From Pseudomonadota bacterium (GTDB taxonomy: Bacteria; Pseudomonadota; Alphaproteobacteria; Rhodobacterales; Rhodobacteraceae), in assembly GCA_020161655.1 (NCBI GenBank), contig JAIUPC010000024.1, forward strand, positions 62,001-126,000: a stretch of DNA of 64,000 nucleotides. The letters are read 5' to 3'. Below, piece by piece: positions 35,320 to 44,498 of the stretch (its first letter is position 1; the number at the start of each line of letters is the position of its first letter). The position numbers were made by a program, and so were the translations under genes. The notes below the pieces were generated by a model. It did no database searches. It was not told the DNA's origin and was given only the letters and a program-made list of their open reading frames with translations.

Positions 35320-35364
35320 CGGGAAATCACGGGAACGGCTTCCCTGCTACGGGAAGCCACGGGA
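35320..35364 (+). promoter_or_regulatory. 10-bp-spaced CGGGA boxes, array A (candidate MraZ sites)
   Basis: CGGGA occurs at 35320, 35330, 35350 and 35360, all in the same 10-bp phase with five-base spacers, with the 35340 place taken by the complementary TTCCC. E. coli MraZ binds TGGGN repeats with five-base spacers, so the spacing matches although the first base is C. Confidence 0.5.
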
Positions 35365-35484
35365 CTAATTCCCCGCAATCAGGGATTCTCGAATCACGGG
35401 CCGGTGAATCGCCGTGACTGCGGCCAGATTCCGGCCGGATGTCAGGTGTTTTCAGTCTGGCTTGGCGTCGATTGCGAAGGTTAT

Positions 35485-35509
35485 CGGGAAATTACGGGAA
35501 CTGATGGGC
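35485..35509 (+). promoter_or_regulatory. 10-bp-spaced (C/T)GGG boxes, array B (candidate MraZ operator)
   Basis: CGGGA aatta CGGGA actga TGGGC: three boxes with exact five-base spacers, the geometry of the E. coli MraZ operator, followed 15 bases later by TATATG. Proposed site of MraZ autoregulation of the dcw cluster. Confidence 0.55.
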
Positions 35510-35956
35510 GCCGTCTGGGTCTCTATATGTGGTGTTTTTGTGAACTACCAGACGCTAGGTATGCTGATGTTGGTAGAGATTCCTCGCAACATCCTGTTCT
35601 TGGTGGGGCGCCGTGCCAGAATCCGGGCTTTTCGAAGCAAGATTCTTGTTGCTTCCCGTAAAGTCCCATGACAATGCTGTAACCACAGATGAGGACGGGC
35701 ACAGACGGGCACCAAGACCCAAAAGGCAAAGTCAGGTTTCATACAGGCACCCGCTTTCATCGAACCAGAGAGATCCGACGCGCGAGCGAGCAGACATCCC
35801 CCCAGGTGGCATGCGCAGTCGGACGAACCCAGAGATGGGACAGGGCGGCGGATCGAGCGGTGGCAGCAGCTCGGTCCGCCGTTGTCCTTTCAAGGGTCTG
35901 GTGGCCGAAACGGCAGTGAATTCCGGGGGATGGGACAGTGACGGGAGCGCGGGCCA

Positions 35957-36463
35957 TTGGCACGCAGGTTCAGAGGCTCGGAGACTTTCAAGGTGGACGC
36001 GAAGGGTCGCGTTTCCATCCCGGCCGCCTTCCGTCGTGTCATCGAATCCTGTGATCCCGACTGGAAAGAGGGCCTCCGCCCCAACATCCTCGTCGTCTAC
36101 GGGCCTGAAACCCAGGACTGGCTCGAGGTTTTCTCGATGGAAGCCGTGCATGAGATGGACGAGCAGATCGGCCTCATGCAGCGCGGCTCGCCGGAGCGGC
36201 TTCGCAACGAAGACCTGATGTATGGCCAGTCGTTCGAGGCGCAGGTGGACGATGACGGCCGCCTGACCATCCCGCAGAAATACCGCGACAAGATCGGCCT
36301 GAAGGGCGAAGCCTTCTTCATTTCCGCCGGCGACTATTTCCGCATCTGGTCTCCAGAAGCCTATGAGGCGCACAACGCGCGCCGGAGCCGGAAGCAGGCC
36401 GACCAATATCCCGAGGACTTCGATCCCCGAAGCCTCCTGCCACCCCTTCCGCCGAAGGTGTAG
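35957..36463 (+). CDS. mraZ: MraZ transcriptional regulator
   Basis: A 168-residue AbrB-like DNA-binding protein with the two MraZ motifs, DAKGRVSIPAAFR near residue 15 and DDDGRLTIPQKYR near 98. It forms ring-shaped oligomers and represses its own dcw operon. The start is TTG, the only in-frame codon compatible with the conserved RRFRGSE start; TGGGA (35931) and CGGGA (35942) lie right before it and overlap the GGGAG ribosome-binding site, so MraZ could also bind there. It is the first gene of the cluster and nearly abuts rsmH. Confidence 0.92.
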   Translation: MARRFRGSETFKVDAKGRVSIPAAFRRVIESCDPDWKEGLRPNILVVYGPETQDWLEVFSMEAVHEMDEQIGLMQRGSPERLRNEDLMYGQSFEAQVDDDGRLTIPQKYRDKIGLKGEAFFISAGDYFRIWSPEAYEAHNARRSRKQADQYPEDFDPRSLLPPLPPKV

Positions 36464-36466
36464 GAC

Positions 36467-37462
36467 ATGGCCGCTGCCGCTGCCCGCGCCAACGATCCCG
36501 AACCGCACATTCCCGTCCTTCTCGGGCCGATCCTTCAGGCGGTGGCCCCGGTCACGGGGCTCTGGGTCGACGGCACCTTCGGCGCCGGCGGCTATGCACG
36601 CGGGCTTCTCGCCGCTGGCGCGGCAGGGGTCATCGGCATTGACCGCGATCCGGCGGTGTTCCGCATGGCCGAGGCGTGGCGCGCCGACTATGGCGACCGC
36701 CTGCGACTGGTCGAAGGCACATTCTCCGACCTTGACGCCCTTGCCGGCGAGCCTGTCGACGGCGTCGTCCTCGACCTCGGCGTGTCCTCGATGCAGCTTG
36801 ACCAGGCCGAGCGCGGTTTTTCCTTCCAGAAGGACGGCCCCCTCGACATGCGCATGGCCGACAGTGGCATGAGTGCCGCCGATCTCGTCAACACCGCGAC
36901 CGAGGCCGAACTGGCCGACATCATCTTCCACTATGGCGAAGACCGCGCCGCCCGCCGCATCGCGCGCGCCATCGTCGCCGCGCGGCCTCTTTCCCGGACG
37001 CTCGATCTTGTCCGCGTGGTGGAGCGTTGCCTGCCGCGCGCCAAGCCGGGACAGAGCCATCCGGCGACGCGCACATTCCAGGCAATCCGTATTGCGGTGA
37101 ACGACGAATTCGGGCAATTGGCCGAAGGGCTCGAGGCCGCCGAACGGGCGTTGAAACCCGGCGGGCAGCTTGCCGTCGTCACCTTCCATTCGCTCGAAGA
37201 CCGCATTGTGAAACGCTTTTTCCAGATCCGTTCGGGTGCCGAAGGGCAGGGCAGCCGCCACGCCCCCGCCCGCGTCCAGGAAAAACCCGCCTTCACGCTG
37301 AAGACCCGCCGCGCCATCGGACCGGACGAAGACGAAACCGCCCGCAACCCGCGCGCGCGGTCGTCGAAGCTTCGGATCGGCATCCGCACCGACGCGCCTG
37401 CTGGGCGGGCCGACCGCGCGGCACTCGGCTTGCCGAAACCTGCCCTGGAGGGACGCTCATGA
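36467..37462 (+). CDS. rsmH: 16S rRNA (cytosine-1402-N4)-methyltransferase
   Basis: A 331-residue SAM-dependent enzyme methylating C1402 of 16S rRNA (older name mraW). [13 protein letters not shown] at the start, [15 protein letters not shown] (SAM loop), [28 protein letters not shown] (in outline LDLGVSS) and [13 protein letters not shown] near residue 240 are all present. Its stop overlaps the ftsL start (ATGA). Confidence 0.95.
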   Translation: MAAAAARANDPEPHIPVLLGPILQAVAPVTGLWVDGTFGAGGYARGLLAAGAAGVIGIDRDPAVFRMAEAWRADYGDRLRLVEGTFSDLDALAGEPVDGVVLDLGVSSMQLDQAERGFSFQKDGPLDMRMADSGMSAADLVNTATEAELADIIFHYGEDRAARRIARAIVAARPLSRTLDLVRVVERCLPRAKPGQSHPATRTFQAIRIAVNDEFGQLAEGLEAAERALKPGGQLAVVTFHSLEDRIVKRFFQIRSGAEGQGSRHAPARVQEKPAFTLKTRRAIGPDEDETARNPRARSSKLRIGIRTDAPAGRADRAALGLPKPALEGRS

Positions 37463-37824
37463 TGCGCAATCTGATGCTCATTCTCTCCGGGCTGTTCGTC
37501 ATGGGACTGGCCTTCTGGGCATACCGCGAAAACTACCGGACCCAGGCCGAGATTGCCTCCGTCCGCGATCTTCAGCAGGAGATTCGCCAGCTGAAGGAAT
37601 CGCTTTCCGTCCTCAACGCCGAATGGGCCTATCTCAACCGGCCCGACCGGTTGCGCGAGCTTGCCGACCTCAACTTTGCGCGCCTCGGCCTTCTGCCGCT
37701 TGAGCCAGAGCAGTTCGGCGGGGTTTCGACGATCGTCTACCCCGATCTCGCCCTGCCTCCGATAACCAACCCGATCGAAACAGCCGCCGCACCCGCCGTC
37801 GATACGGGGGAGGACACGCCATGA
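37459..37824 (+). CDS. ftsL: Cell division protein FtsL
   Basis: A 121-residue bitopic membrane protein: a short cytoplasmic N terminus, one hydrophobic segment (about residues 5-21; [17 protein letters not shown]), then a periplasmic coiled coil ([26 protein letters not shown]) with a heptad pattern, and a Pro-rich tail. Sequence similarity within the family is low; the position between rsmH and ftsI settles the call. It overlaps both neighbours by four bases. FtsL works with FtsB and FtsQ to activate FtsWI. Confidence 0.88.
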   Translation: MMRNLMLILSGLFVMGLAFWAYRENYRTQAEIASVRDLQQEIRQLKESLSVLNAEWAYLNRPDRLRELADLNFARLGLLPLEPEQFGGVSTIVYPDLALPPITNPIETAAAPAVDTGEDTP

Positions 37825-39614
37825 CCCCCCGCATCCCGCTTCGCCCGCTTGCCCGCATCCTTTCGGCCCGCGCCAAAGGTGAAAACCCTGACGTGATCGA
37901 ACGCGAGAACATCCGCGTCCGTCATGAAGAGATGCGCGACCGCAGCCGCCTGATGGCGGAGGGGCGGCTTTTCCTCCTCGGGCTGGCCTTCTTCGCGGCT
38001 TTCGGCGTCGTCGGCGCACGCATGGGCCTTCTCGCCGCGACCGAGCCGGTTGAGCCGGTCAGCGCAGCCGGCGGTGCCGCCATCGTCGCGCAGCGTGCCG
38101 ACATCGTCGACCGCGAGGGGCGCATCCTGGCGACGAACCTGGTCACTCATTCGCTTTACGCACAGCCGCCGCTGATGGTGGACCCCGCCCGCGCTGCGGA
38201 AAGGCTGATCGAGATTTTCCCCGACCTCGACGTGGCGCAGTTGAAGAAGGACTTCAGCGGCAGGCGCAAGTTCCTCTGGGTGAAGAAGAAGATCTCGCCC
38301 GAGCAGATGCAGCTCGTGCATGAGATCGGCGATCCCGGCCTTCTCTTCGGCCCGCGCGAGTTGCGGCTTTACCCCAATGGCGCCATCGCCGCCCATGTCC
38401 TCGGCGGCGCGAGCTTTGGCCGCGAGGGCGTGCGCTCGGCCGAGGTTGTCGGTACGGCGGGAGTTGAGAAGACCTTTGACACCTGGCTCCGCGATCCGGC
38501 CAACGGTGGCGCGCCCCTGCAGCTTTCGCTTGACCTGACGGTCCAGTCTGCTGTCGAGGATGTGCTCGCCGGCGGGATGAAGCTGCTGAACGCGCGCGGC
38601 GCGGCTGCAATGCTCATGGATGCGCGGAGCGGCGAGATCATCGCCATGGCCTCGCTGCCTGACTTCGATCCCAACACTCGGCCCCGCGTTGCGGCGGGCA
38701 CTCCGGCTGGCGATGCGCCGGTGTTCGACCGGGTGGTGCAGGGCGTCTACGAATACGGGTCGGTGTTCAAGCTGTTTACGATCGGCCAGGCGCTCGATAT
38801 GGGCCTGGTGGGTCCCGACACGATACTCGACACCAAGGGTCCGTTGCGTGTCGGCAAGTTCCGCATCAAGGATTTCCGCAACTACGGCGATCGGCTTTCC
38901 GTGACCGAGGTGCTTGAGAAAAGCTCCAACATCGGCACCGCGCGGATCGCACTCATGATCGGCGCCGAGCAGCAGCAGGCCTTCTTCGAGCGGCTCGGCT
39001 TTACCCGGTCGACCTCGATCGAGATCGCCGAGGCGCAGGGCAGCAAGCCGATCGTGCAGAAGCGCTGGTCCGATATTGTGAGCGTGACCACCGCCTACGG
39101 TCAGGGCATTGCGATCAGCCAGGCGCATCTCGCCGCTGCCTATGCCGCCATGGTCAACGGCGGCACGCGGGTGACGCCGACGCTCCTGCGCGGGGGCGGC
39201 GGCGGCGGTCCGGGCGCGGGAGAGCGGATCATTTCGGCCGAAACCTCGGCGACCCTGCGCCGGATGCTCCGGCTCACCGTGGCCGAGGGCACCGCGACGC
39301 TGGCCGATGTGCCGGGCTACGAAGTCGGCGGCAAGACCGGCACCGCCAACAAGCCTGACCCCAAGGGCGGCTATTACGACGACAGGAACATAGCGACCTT
39401 CGCAGCCGCCTTCCCGATGTCGGACCCCAAATATGTTCTCGTCGTCTCGCTCGACGAGGCTACCGAGACTTCGGGCACCGAGCCGCGCCGGACGGCAGGC
39501 TGGACGGCGGTTCCGGTGGGGGGCGAGATCATTCGCCGTGCCGCGCCGCTTCTCGGGATGCGACCCGAACTTGAACAGGTCGCGGAGGCTGGGATAATAC
39601 GCGTCCGCAATTGA
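37821..39614 (+). CDS. ftsI: Division-specific transpeptidase (PBP3)
   Basis: A 597-residue class B penicillin-binding protein that cross-links septal peptidoglycan. One membrane segment (about residues 50-68) is followed by the pedestal domain (DIVDREGRILATNL). The catalytic motifs are SVFK (Ser near residue 314) in YEYGSVFKLF, SSN near 369 in EKSSNIGTA and KTG near 506 in GGKTGTANK. Start ATG overlaps ftsL by four bases. Confidence 0.96.
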   Translation: MTPRIPLRPLARILSARAKGENPDVIERENIRVRHEEMRDRSRLMAEGRLFLLGLAFFAAFGVVGARMGLLAATEPVEPVSAAGGAAIVAQRADIVDREGRILATNLVTHSLYAQPPLMVDPARAAERLIEIFPDLDVAQLKKDFSGRRKFLWVKKKISPEQMQLVHEIGDPGLLFGPRELRLYPNGAIAAHVLGGASFGREGVRSAEVVGTAGVEKTFDTWLRDPANGGAPLQLSLDLTVQSAVEDVLAGGMKLLNARGAAAMLMDARSGEIIAMASLPDFDPNTRPRVAAGTPAGDAPVFDRVVQGVYEYGSVFKLFTIGQALDMGLVGPDTILDTKGPLRVGKFRIKDFRNYGDRLSVTEVLEKSSNIGTARIALMIGAEQQQAFFERLGFTRSTSIEIAEAQGSKPIVQKRWSDIVSVTTAYGQGIAISQAHLAAAYAAMVNGGTRVTPTLLRGGGGGGPGAGERIISAETSATLRRMLRLTVAEGTATLADVPGYEVGGKTGTANKPDPKGGYYDDRNIATFAAAFPMSDPKYVLVVSLDEATETSGTEPRRTAGWTAVPVGGEIIRRAAPLLGMRPELEQVAEAGIIRVRN

Positions 39615-39645
39615 CAGGCGCGTGAAGCGCCGAAAGGGGCGCGAG

Positions 39646-41127
39646 ATGGCGGCAGAAACGAAGACACTGGCGGAACTGGGGCTGACCGCGCAGGGCGGGC
39701 GCGAAGCACGTATCACCGGCCTTGCCGTCGACAGCCGTCAGGTCAAGCCTGGCTTCCTTTTCGCGGCGCTGCCGGGCTCTACCGTCCATGGCGGCCAGTT
39801 CATCCAGTACGCGCTCCGCATGGGCGCCGCAGCCGTCCTGACCGACCGCGAGGGCGCCGAGATCGCAAAGGCCGAGCTCGCGGCATCAGACGCGGCCCTT
39901 GTCCTCGCCGAGGACCCGCGGCAGGCGCTGGCCTTCACCGCCGCCCTCTGGTTCGGGCGCCAGCCGGAAACCATGGTCGCGGTGACCGGCACCTCTGGCA
40001 AGACCTCGGTCGCCACCTTCACCCGGCAGATCTGGCAGGCGCTCGGGATCAAGGCCGCGAACCTTGGCACGATGGGCGTCCTTGGCGATTTCACTGCGCC
40101 CCTTGCGCATACCACGCCGGAACCGATCACGCTTCACCGGATATTACGCGACATTGCCGATGCCGGGATCACCCATGCGGCGATGGAAGCCTCCTCGCAT
40201 GGTCTAGATCAGGGCCGGCTTGATGGGGTGCGGCTGAAGGCGGCCGCTTTCACCAACTTCAGCCAGGACCACCTCGATTACCACGCCAATTTCGACGACT
40301 ACTTCGCCGCCAAGGCCGGTCTTTTTGCCCGCGTCCTGCCGGATGATGGCGTCGCCGTCATCAATATCGACGAGGCGCGCGGGCGCGAGATGGCCGGGAT
40401 CGCGCGCGGGCGCGGGCAAAGGCTCATCACCGTCGGGCGCGACCCCTTGGCCGACCTGCGCATCGCCGGGCAGCGCTATGATGCGACCGGGCAGGACCTG
40501 CGCTTCAGCTTCGCCGGCCAGACCCATATGGCGCGGCTGGCGCTGATCGGCGGCTTCCAGTCCGAAAACGTGCTGGCCGCCGCAGGCCTCGCCATCGCGG
40601 CGGGGGCCTCGGCCGAAGCGGTCTTTGCCTCGCTCCACCAGCTCACCACCGTGCGCGGACGGATGGAGCTTGCCGCCAAGCGCGACAATGGCGCCACCGT
40701 CTTCGTCGACTATTCGCACAAGCCCGGCGCGCTGGCTTCGGCGCTGCAGTCGCTCCGCCCCCATGTCCTTGGCCGCATCGTCGTGGTCTTCGGCGCCGGT
40801 GGCGACCGCGACCGGCTGAAACGGCCGCTGATGGGCGAGGCTGCGGCGGAGTTTGCCGATGTGGTCATCGTCACTGATGACAACCCCCGCAGCGAAGACC
40901 CCGCCGCAATCCGCGCCGAGGTGCTGAAGGGCTGCCCCGAGGCGACCGAGGTCGGCGACCGCGCCGAGGCGATCCTGAGGGGCGTCGATGCGCTGCTGCC
41001 GGGCGATGCGCTTCTGATTGCCGGCAAGGGGCATGAGACGGGGCAGATCATCGGCAGCGACATCTACCCCTTCGACGATGCGGAGCAGGCGAGCGTCGCC
41101 GTCGCGGCGCTGGAAGGCCGGATCTGA
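39646..41127 (+). CDS. murE: UDP-MurNAc-tripeptide synthetase (meso-DAP adding)
   Basis: A 493-residue Mur ligase. VTGTSGKTSVATF is the P-loop near residue 112, TTPEPITLHRIL and EASSHGLDQGRL the substrate region, and DDNPRSEDP near 420 contains the DNPR word that marks meso-diaminopimelate specificity. The ATG follows AAGGGG; a GTG eight codons upstream is less likely. Its stop shares a base with the murF start. Confidence 0.96.
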   Translation: MAAETKTLAELGLTAQGGREARITGLAVDSRQVKPGFLFAALPGSTVHGGQFIQYALRMGAAAVLTDREGAEIAKAELAASDAALVLAEDPRQALAFTAALWFGRQPETMVAVTGTSGKTSVATFTRQIWQALGIKAANLGTMGVLGDFTAPLAHTTPEPITLHRILRDIADAGITHAAMEASSHGLDQGRLDGVRLKAAAFTNFSQDHLDYHANFDDYFAAKAGLFARVLPDDGVAVINIDEARGREMAGIARGRGQRLITVGRDPLADLRIAGQRYDATGQDLRFSFAGQTHMARLALIGGFQSENVLAAAGLAIAAGASAEAVFASLHQLTTVRGRMELAAKRDNGATVFVDYSHKPGALASALQSLRPHVLGRIVVVFGAGGDRDRLKRPLMGEAAAEFADVVIVTDDNPRSEDPAAIRAEVLKGCPEATEVGDRAEAILRGVDALLPGDALLIAGKGHETGQIIGSDIYPFDDAEQASVAVAALEGRI

Positions 41128-42575
41128 TGGCCGCGCTCTGGACCTCGGACGATGCCGTCAAGGCGACCGGCGGGCGGGCGACGAAGGCTTTCGCCGCCAC
41201 CGGCATCTCCATCGATACCCGCTCGCTTCAGCCCGGCGATCTTTTCGTCGCGCTCAAGGACGTGCGCGACGGGCATGACTTCGTGGCGGATGCCTTGCGG
41301 AAGGGCGCCGCCGCCGCCCTCGTCTCGCGCATCCCCGAGGGTTGTTCCGAGGCCGATCCCCTGCTGATCGTGCCGGACGTGCTGGACGGTCTGACGGCCC
41401 TCGGCAAGGCCGGGCGCGACCGGGCATCCGCGAAGGTCGTCGCCGTCACCGGATCGGTCGGCAAGACCTCCACCAAGGAAATGCTGCGCGCCGTTCTTGC
41501 CGGGCAGGGGAGGGTCCATGCCGCCGAGGCGAGCTTCAACAACCACTGGGGCGTGCCGATCACGCTGGCGCGGCTGCCTCAGGATGCAGACTTTGCCGTC
41601 ATCGAGATCGGCATGAACCATCCCGGCGAAATCGCCCCCCTTGCCCGGCTCGCCCGGCCGCATGTGGCGATGATCACCACCGTGGCGCCCGCGCATCTCG
41701 AAGCTTTCGAGAATATCGAAGGCATCGCGCATGAGAAGGCGGCGATCTTCGCGGGGCTTGAGCCGCATGGAACCGCCGTGATCCCCTCCGGCCTCGACGT
41801 GACGCCGATCCTCCGCGCCGCCGCCGAAGGCGCTGGCGCCACGATCCTCAGCTTCGGCACCGATGCCGCCGACGACTTCCGCGCCGATGAGGTCACGCTG
41901 GCGCAGGACCGCACCATCGTGAAGGCGACCCGGCAGGGCCAGCCGATGCTTTTCAAGGTGCAGACAGCGGGGCGGCATTTCGCGATGAACGCGCTCGGCG
42001 TCCTTGCCGTCGCCGATGCGCTTGGTGCTGATCCGGCGGTTGCCGCCTGCGACCTTGGCCTCTGGTCGCCGCCCGCCGGGCGCGGCGCGCGCGAGAAGAT
42101 CTATCTCGACATCGTGGATGAGGCGCTGAGCTTTGATCTTCTCGACGATGCCTTCAACGCCAACCCCGCCTCGATGGCTGCAGCGCTTGAGGTCCTTGCC
42201 GCCGCCGAACCGCGCCATGAGGTGGGTCGCAAGCGCGAAGGCCGCCGCATCGCCGTCTTGGGCGACATGCTGGAACTTGGTCGGGATGAGTTCGCTCTGC
42301 ATGAGGCTATCGCCGATCACCCGGCAATGGCCCAGATCCATACTGTCCACTGCGTCGGACCCCGGATGCGCGTGCTCTGGAACCGGCTTCCGGATCGCAA
42401 GCGCGGCATGTGGCACGCGACGGCGGCCGAGATGGCGGCAGCGGCCTACCAGATCGCCGATGCCGGCGACATCGTGCTGGTCAAGGGCTCGAAAGGGTCG
42501 AAGGTGAGTGTTGTGGTTGACGCGCTGAAGAAACTCGGGCAACCGGGCGCGGGCGCATCGCAGGGGACAGAGTAG
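41127..42575 (+). CDS. murF: UDP-MurNAc-pentapeptide synthetase
   Basis: A 482-residue Mur ligase adding D-Ala-D-Ala. The P-loop is VTGSVGKTSTKEMLRAVL, followed by FNNHWGVPITL, EIGMNHPGEI and the C-terminal FNANPASMAAALEVL and AVLGDMLELG, all typical of MurF. The ATG overlaps the murE TGA by one base, implying coupled translation; mraY starts directly after its stop. Confidence 0.96.
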   Translation: MAALWTSDDAVKATGGRATKAFAATGISIDTRSLQPGDLFVALKDVRDGHDFVADALRKGAAAALVSRIPEGCSEADPLLIVPDVLDGLTALGKAGRDRASAKVVAVTGSVGKTSTKEMLRAVLAGQGRVHAAEASFNNHWGVPITLARLPQDADFAVIEIGMNHPGEIAPLARLARPHVAMITTVAPAHLEAFENIEGIAHEKAAIFAGLEPHGTAVIPSGLDVTPILRAAAEGAGATILSFGTDAADDFRADEVTLAQDRTIVKATRQGQPMLFKVQTAGRHFAMNALGVLAVADALGADPAVAACDLGLWSPPAGRGAREKIYLDIVDEALSFDLLDDAFNANPASMAAALEVLAAAEPRHEVGRKREGRRIAVLGDMLELGRDEFALHEAIADHPAMAQIHTVHCVGPRMRVLWNRLPDRKRGMWHATAAEMAAAAYQIADAGDIVLVKGSKGSKVSVVVDALKKLGQPGAGASQGTE

Positions 42576-43658
42576 ATGCTTTACTGGCTATCGGGGCTTG
42601 CCGAGGGCGGCGACCTCTTCAACCTGTTCCGCTACATCACCTTCCGGGCGGGCGCGGCCTTTTTCACGGCCCTGCTCTTCGGGTTCTTCTTTGGCCAACC
42701 TCTCATCAACTTCCTGAGACGAAAGCAGAAAAAGGGCCAGCCGATCCGTGATGACGGCCCGCAGTCGCATTTTTCCAAGGCCGGGACGCCGACGATGGGG
42801 GGCCTCCTGATCCTGTCGGCGCTCTTCGTCTCCACGCTTCTCTGGGCGCGGTTCGACAGCCCCTATATCTGGATCATCCTCTTCGTCACCTGCGGCTTCG
42901 GCCTGATCGGCTTTGCCGATGACTATGCCAAGGTCACGAAGCAGAACACCAAGGGCGTCTCTTCCCGCATCCGGATGCTCGCGGGGCTGGTGATCGCCGC
43001 CATCGCCGGAGCCGCCGCTGCCTGGGTTCACCCGGATGCGTTGACGAACCAGCTTGCGCTGCCGGTCTTCAAGAACGTCCTCATCAACCTTGGTATCCTC
43101 TTCGTCCCCTTCGCGATGATCGTCATCGTCGGCGCGGCCAATGCCGTGAACCTGACCGACGGGCTGGACGGGCTTGCCGTCATGCCGGTGATGATCGCCG
43201 CCGCGACCTTCGGGATCATCGCCTATTTCGTCGGCAACGCGAATTTCTCGAACTACCTTGGCCTGCACTACGTGCCGGGCACGGGCGAGATACTTGTCTT
43301 CGCCGCCGCCCTGATCGGCGGTGGCCTTGGCTTTCTCTGGTACAACGCCCCGCCGGCGGCGGTCTTCATGGGCGACACCGGCTCGCTGGCCCTTGGCGGT
43401 GCGCTTGGCGCCATCGCGGTATCGACCAAGCATGAGATCGTCCTTGCCATCGTCGGCGGCCTTTTCGTGGTCGAGGCGCTGAGCGTCATCATCCAGGTCG
43501 CCTATTTCAAGCGCACCGGAAAGCGCGTCTTCCTGATGGCGCCGATCCACCACCACTTCGAAAAGAAGGGCTGGGCCGAGCCGCAGATCGTGATCCGCTT
43601 CTGGATCATCTCGCTGATCCTCGCGCTCATCGGCCTCGCCACGCTCAAGGTGCGTTGA
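42576..43658 (+). CDS. mraY: Phospho-MurNAc-pentapeptide transferase
   Basis: A 360-residue inner membrane enzyme with ten hydrophobic segments, making lipid I. Conserved cytoplasmic loops: [22 protein letters not shown] (DD motif), [25 protein letters not shown] and [13 protein letters not shown]. Length equals that of E. coli MraY (360). The start codon follows the murF stop without a gap. In most relatives murD follows; here 93 bases and extra genes intervene. Confidence 0.97.
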   Translation: MLYWLSGLAEGGDLFNLFRYITFRAGAAFFTALLFGFFFGQPLINFLRRKQKKGQPIRDDGPQSHFSKAGTPTMGGLLILSALFVSTLLWARFDSPYIWIILFVTCGFGLIGFADDYAKVTKQNTKGVSSRIRMLAGLVIAAIAGAAAAWVHPDALTNQLALPVFKNVLINLGILFVPFAMIVIVGAANAVNLTDGLDGLAVMPVMIAAATFGIIAYFVGNANFSNYLGLHYVPGTGEILVFAAALIGGGLGFLWYNAPPAAVFMGDTGSLALGGALGAIAVSTKHEIVLAIVGGLFVVEALSVIIQVAYFKRTGKRVFLMAPIHHHFEKKGWAEPQIVIRFWIISLILALIGLATLKVR

Positions 43659-43751
43659 CGCCGCCTGCTTCCCCTGCCAGCTTGGCCTTCGGGACGCACC
43701 GGCGCGCGGGGGGCGGCCCGAACTGGCCTTGAAGCCTCGGGGAGGGGCAGG

Positions 43752-44495
43752 GTGGCACGTTACGCGCTTCTGACCGACATCCACGCCAACCGCGAAGCCT
43801 TCGAGGCGGTTCTTGCCGACCTTGCCGGGCGCGGTATCACCCGCATCGTGATCCTTGGCGACATCGTCGGCTACGGCCCCGATCCCGGCTGGTGCGTCGA
43901 CCGCGCCAAGGCCCTCGCGGGCGAAGGGGCGGTCATCGTCCAGGGCAACCATGATGCCGCCATCGCGCAGATCGACAATTCGATGAACGCGATTGCCCGG
44001 ACCGCCATCGAATGGACCTGCGGCCAGCTTGATGCGGCACAGGGCGCGTTCCTTGAGGGCTTGCCGCTTTCGGTTGCGGAAGATGACCTGATCTTCGTCC
44101 ATGCCAGCGCCGATTGCCCGAAGGACTGGATCTATGTGACGAGCGAACGCTCCGCTTGGCCGAGCTTTGCCGCCACGAAGGCGCGGGCGATCTTCTGCGG
44201 TCATGTCCATGTGCCGGCGATCTACAGTTGCGACCTGTCCAGCCGGGTCCAGTCGCAACGGATCACCGCCGGAATGCCGGTGCCGCTGATCCGCTCGCGC
44301 CGCTGGCTCGCGGTCGTGGGCGCCGTCGGCCAGCCCCGCGACGGGGTGCCTGAGGCGGCCTATGCCATCCTTGACACCGCGAAAAACGAAGTGACCTTTC
44401 GTCGCGTCCCCTATGACAAGGCGGCGACTTCGGCCAAGGTCCGCGCGGCGGGCCTGCCGGAAACGCTGGCCCTCCGCCTTCTCAGGGGAAGCTGA
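43752..44495 (+). CDS. Metallophosphoesterase inside the dcw cluster
   Basis: A 247-residue calcineurin-like phosphoesterase starting at GTG. Asp9-x-His11 (LTDIHANREAF), GDIVGYGPDP (Asp37), GNHD (66-68 Asn-His-Asp) and CGHVHVPAIY near residue 150 make the dinuclear metal site. The GDIVGYGP wording is the MJ0936/PrpE-like group, which includes protein phosphatases and nucleotide phosphodiesterases. It ends three bases before the kinase-UspA gene, so the two form a kinase-phosphatase pair by position. Substrate unknown. Confidence 0.87.
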   Translation: MARYALLTDIHANREAFEAVLADLAGRGITRIVILGDIVGYGPDPGWCVDRAKALAGEGAVIVQGNHDAAIAQIDNSMNAIARTAIEWTCGQLDAAQGAFLEGLPLSVAEDDLIFVHASADCPKDWIYVTSERSAWPSFAATKARAIFCGHVHVPAIYSCDLSSRVQSQRITAGMPVPLIRSRRWLAVVGAVGQPRDGVPEAAYAILDTAKNEVTFRRVPYDKAATSAKVRAAGLPETLALRLLRGS

Positions 44496-44498
44496 ACG

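Larger units (their letters stand above)
35295..35956. promoter_or_regulatory. Gene-free region upstream of the dcw cluster
   Basis: 660 bases without a convincing gene. It contains a hairpin GGCTTCCC / GGGAAGCC just after apbC (35337-35358), arrays of GGG boxes described separately, a repeated GATGGGACAG (35835-35844 and 35930-35939), and the TATATG at 35524 as a possible -10. A short open frame (35414-35671) has no ribosome-binding site or familiar sequence. This is the likely promoter and long leader of the division cluster. Confidence 0.5.
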
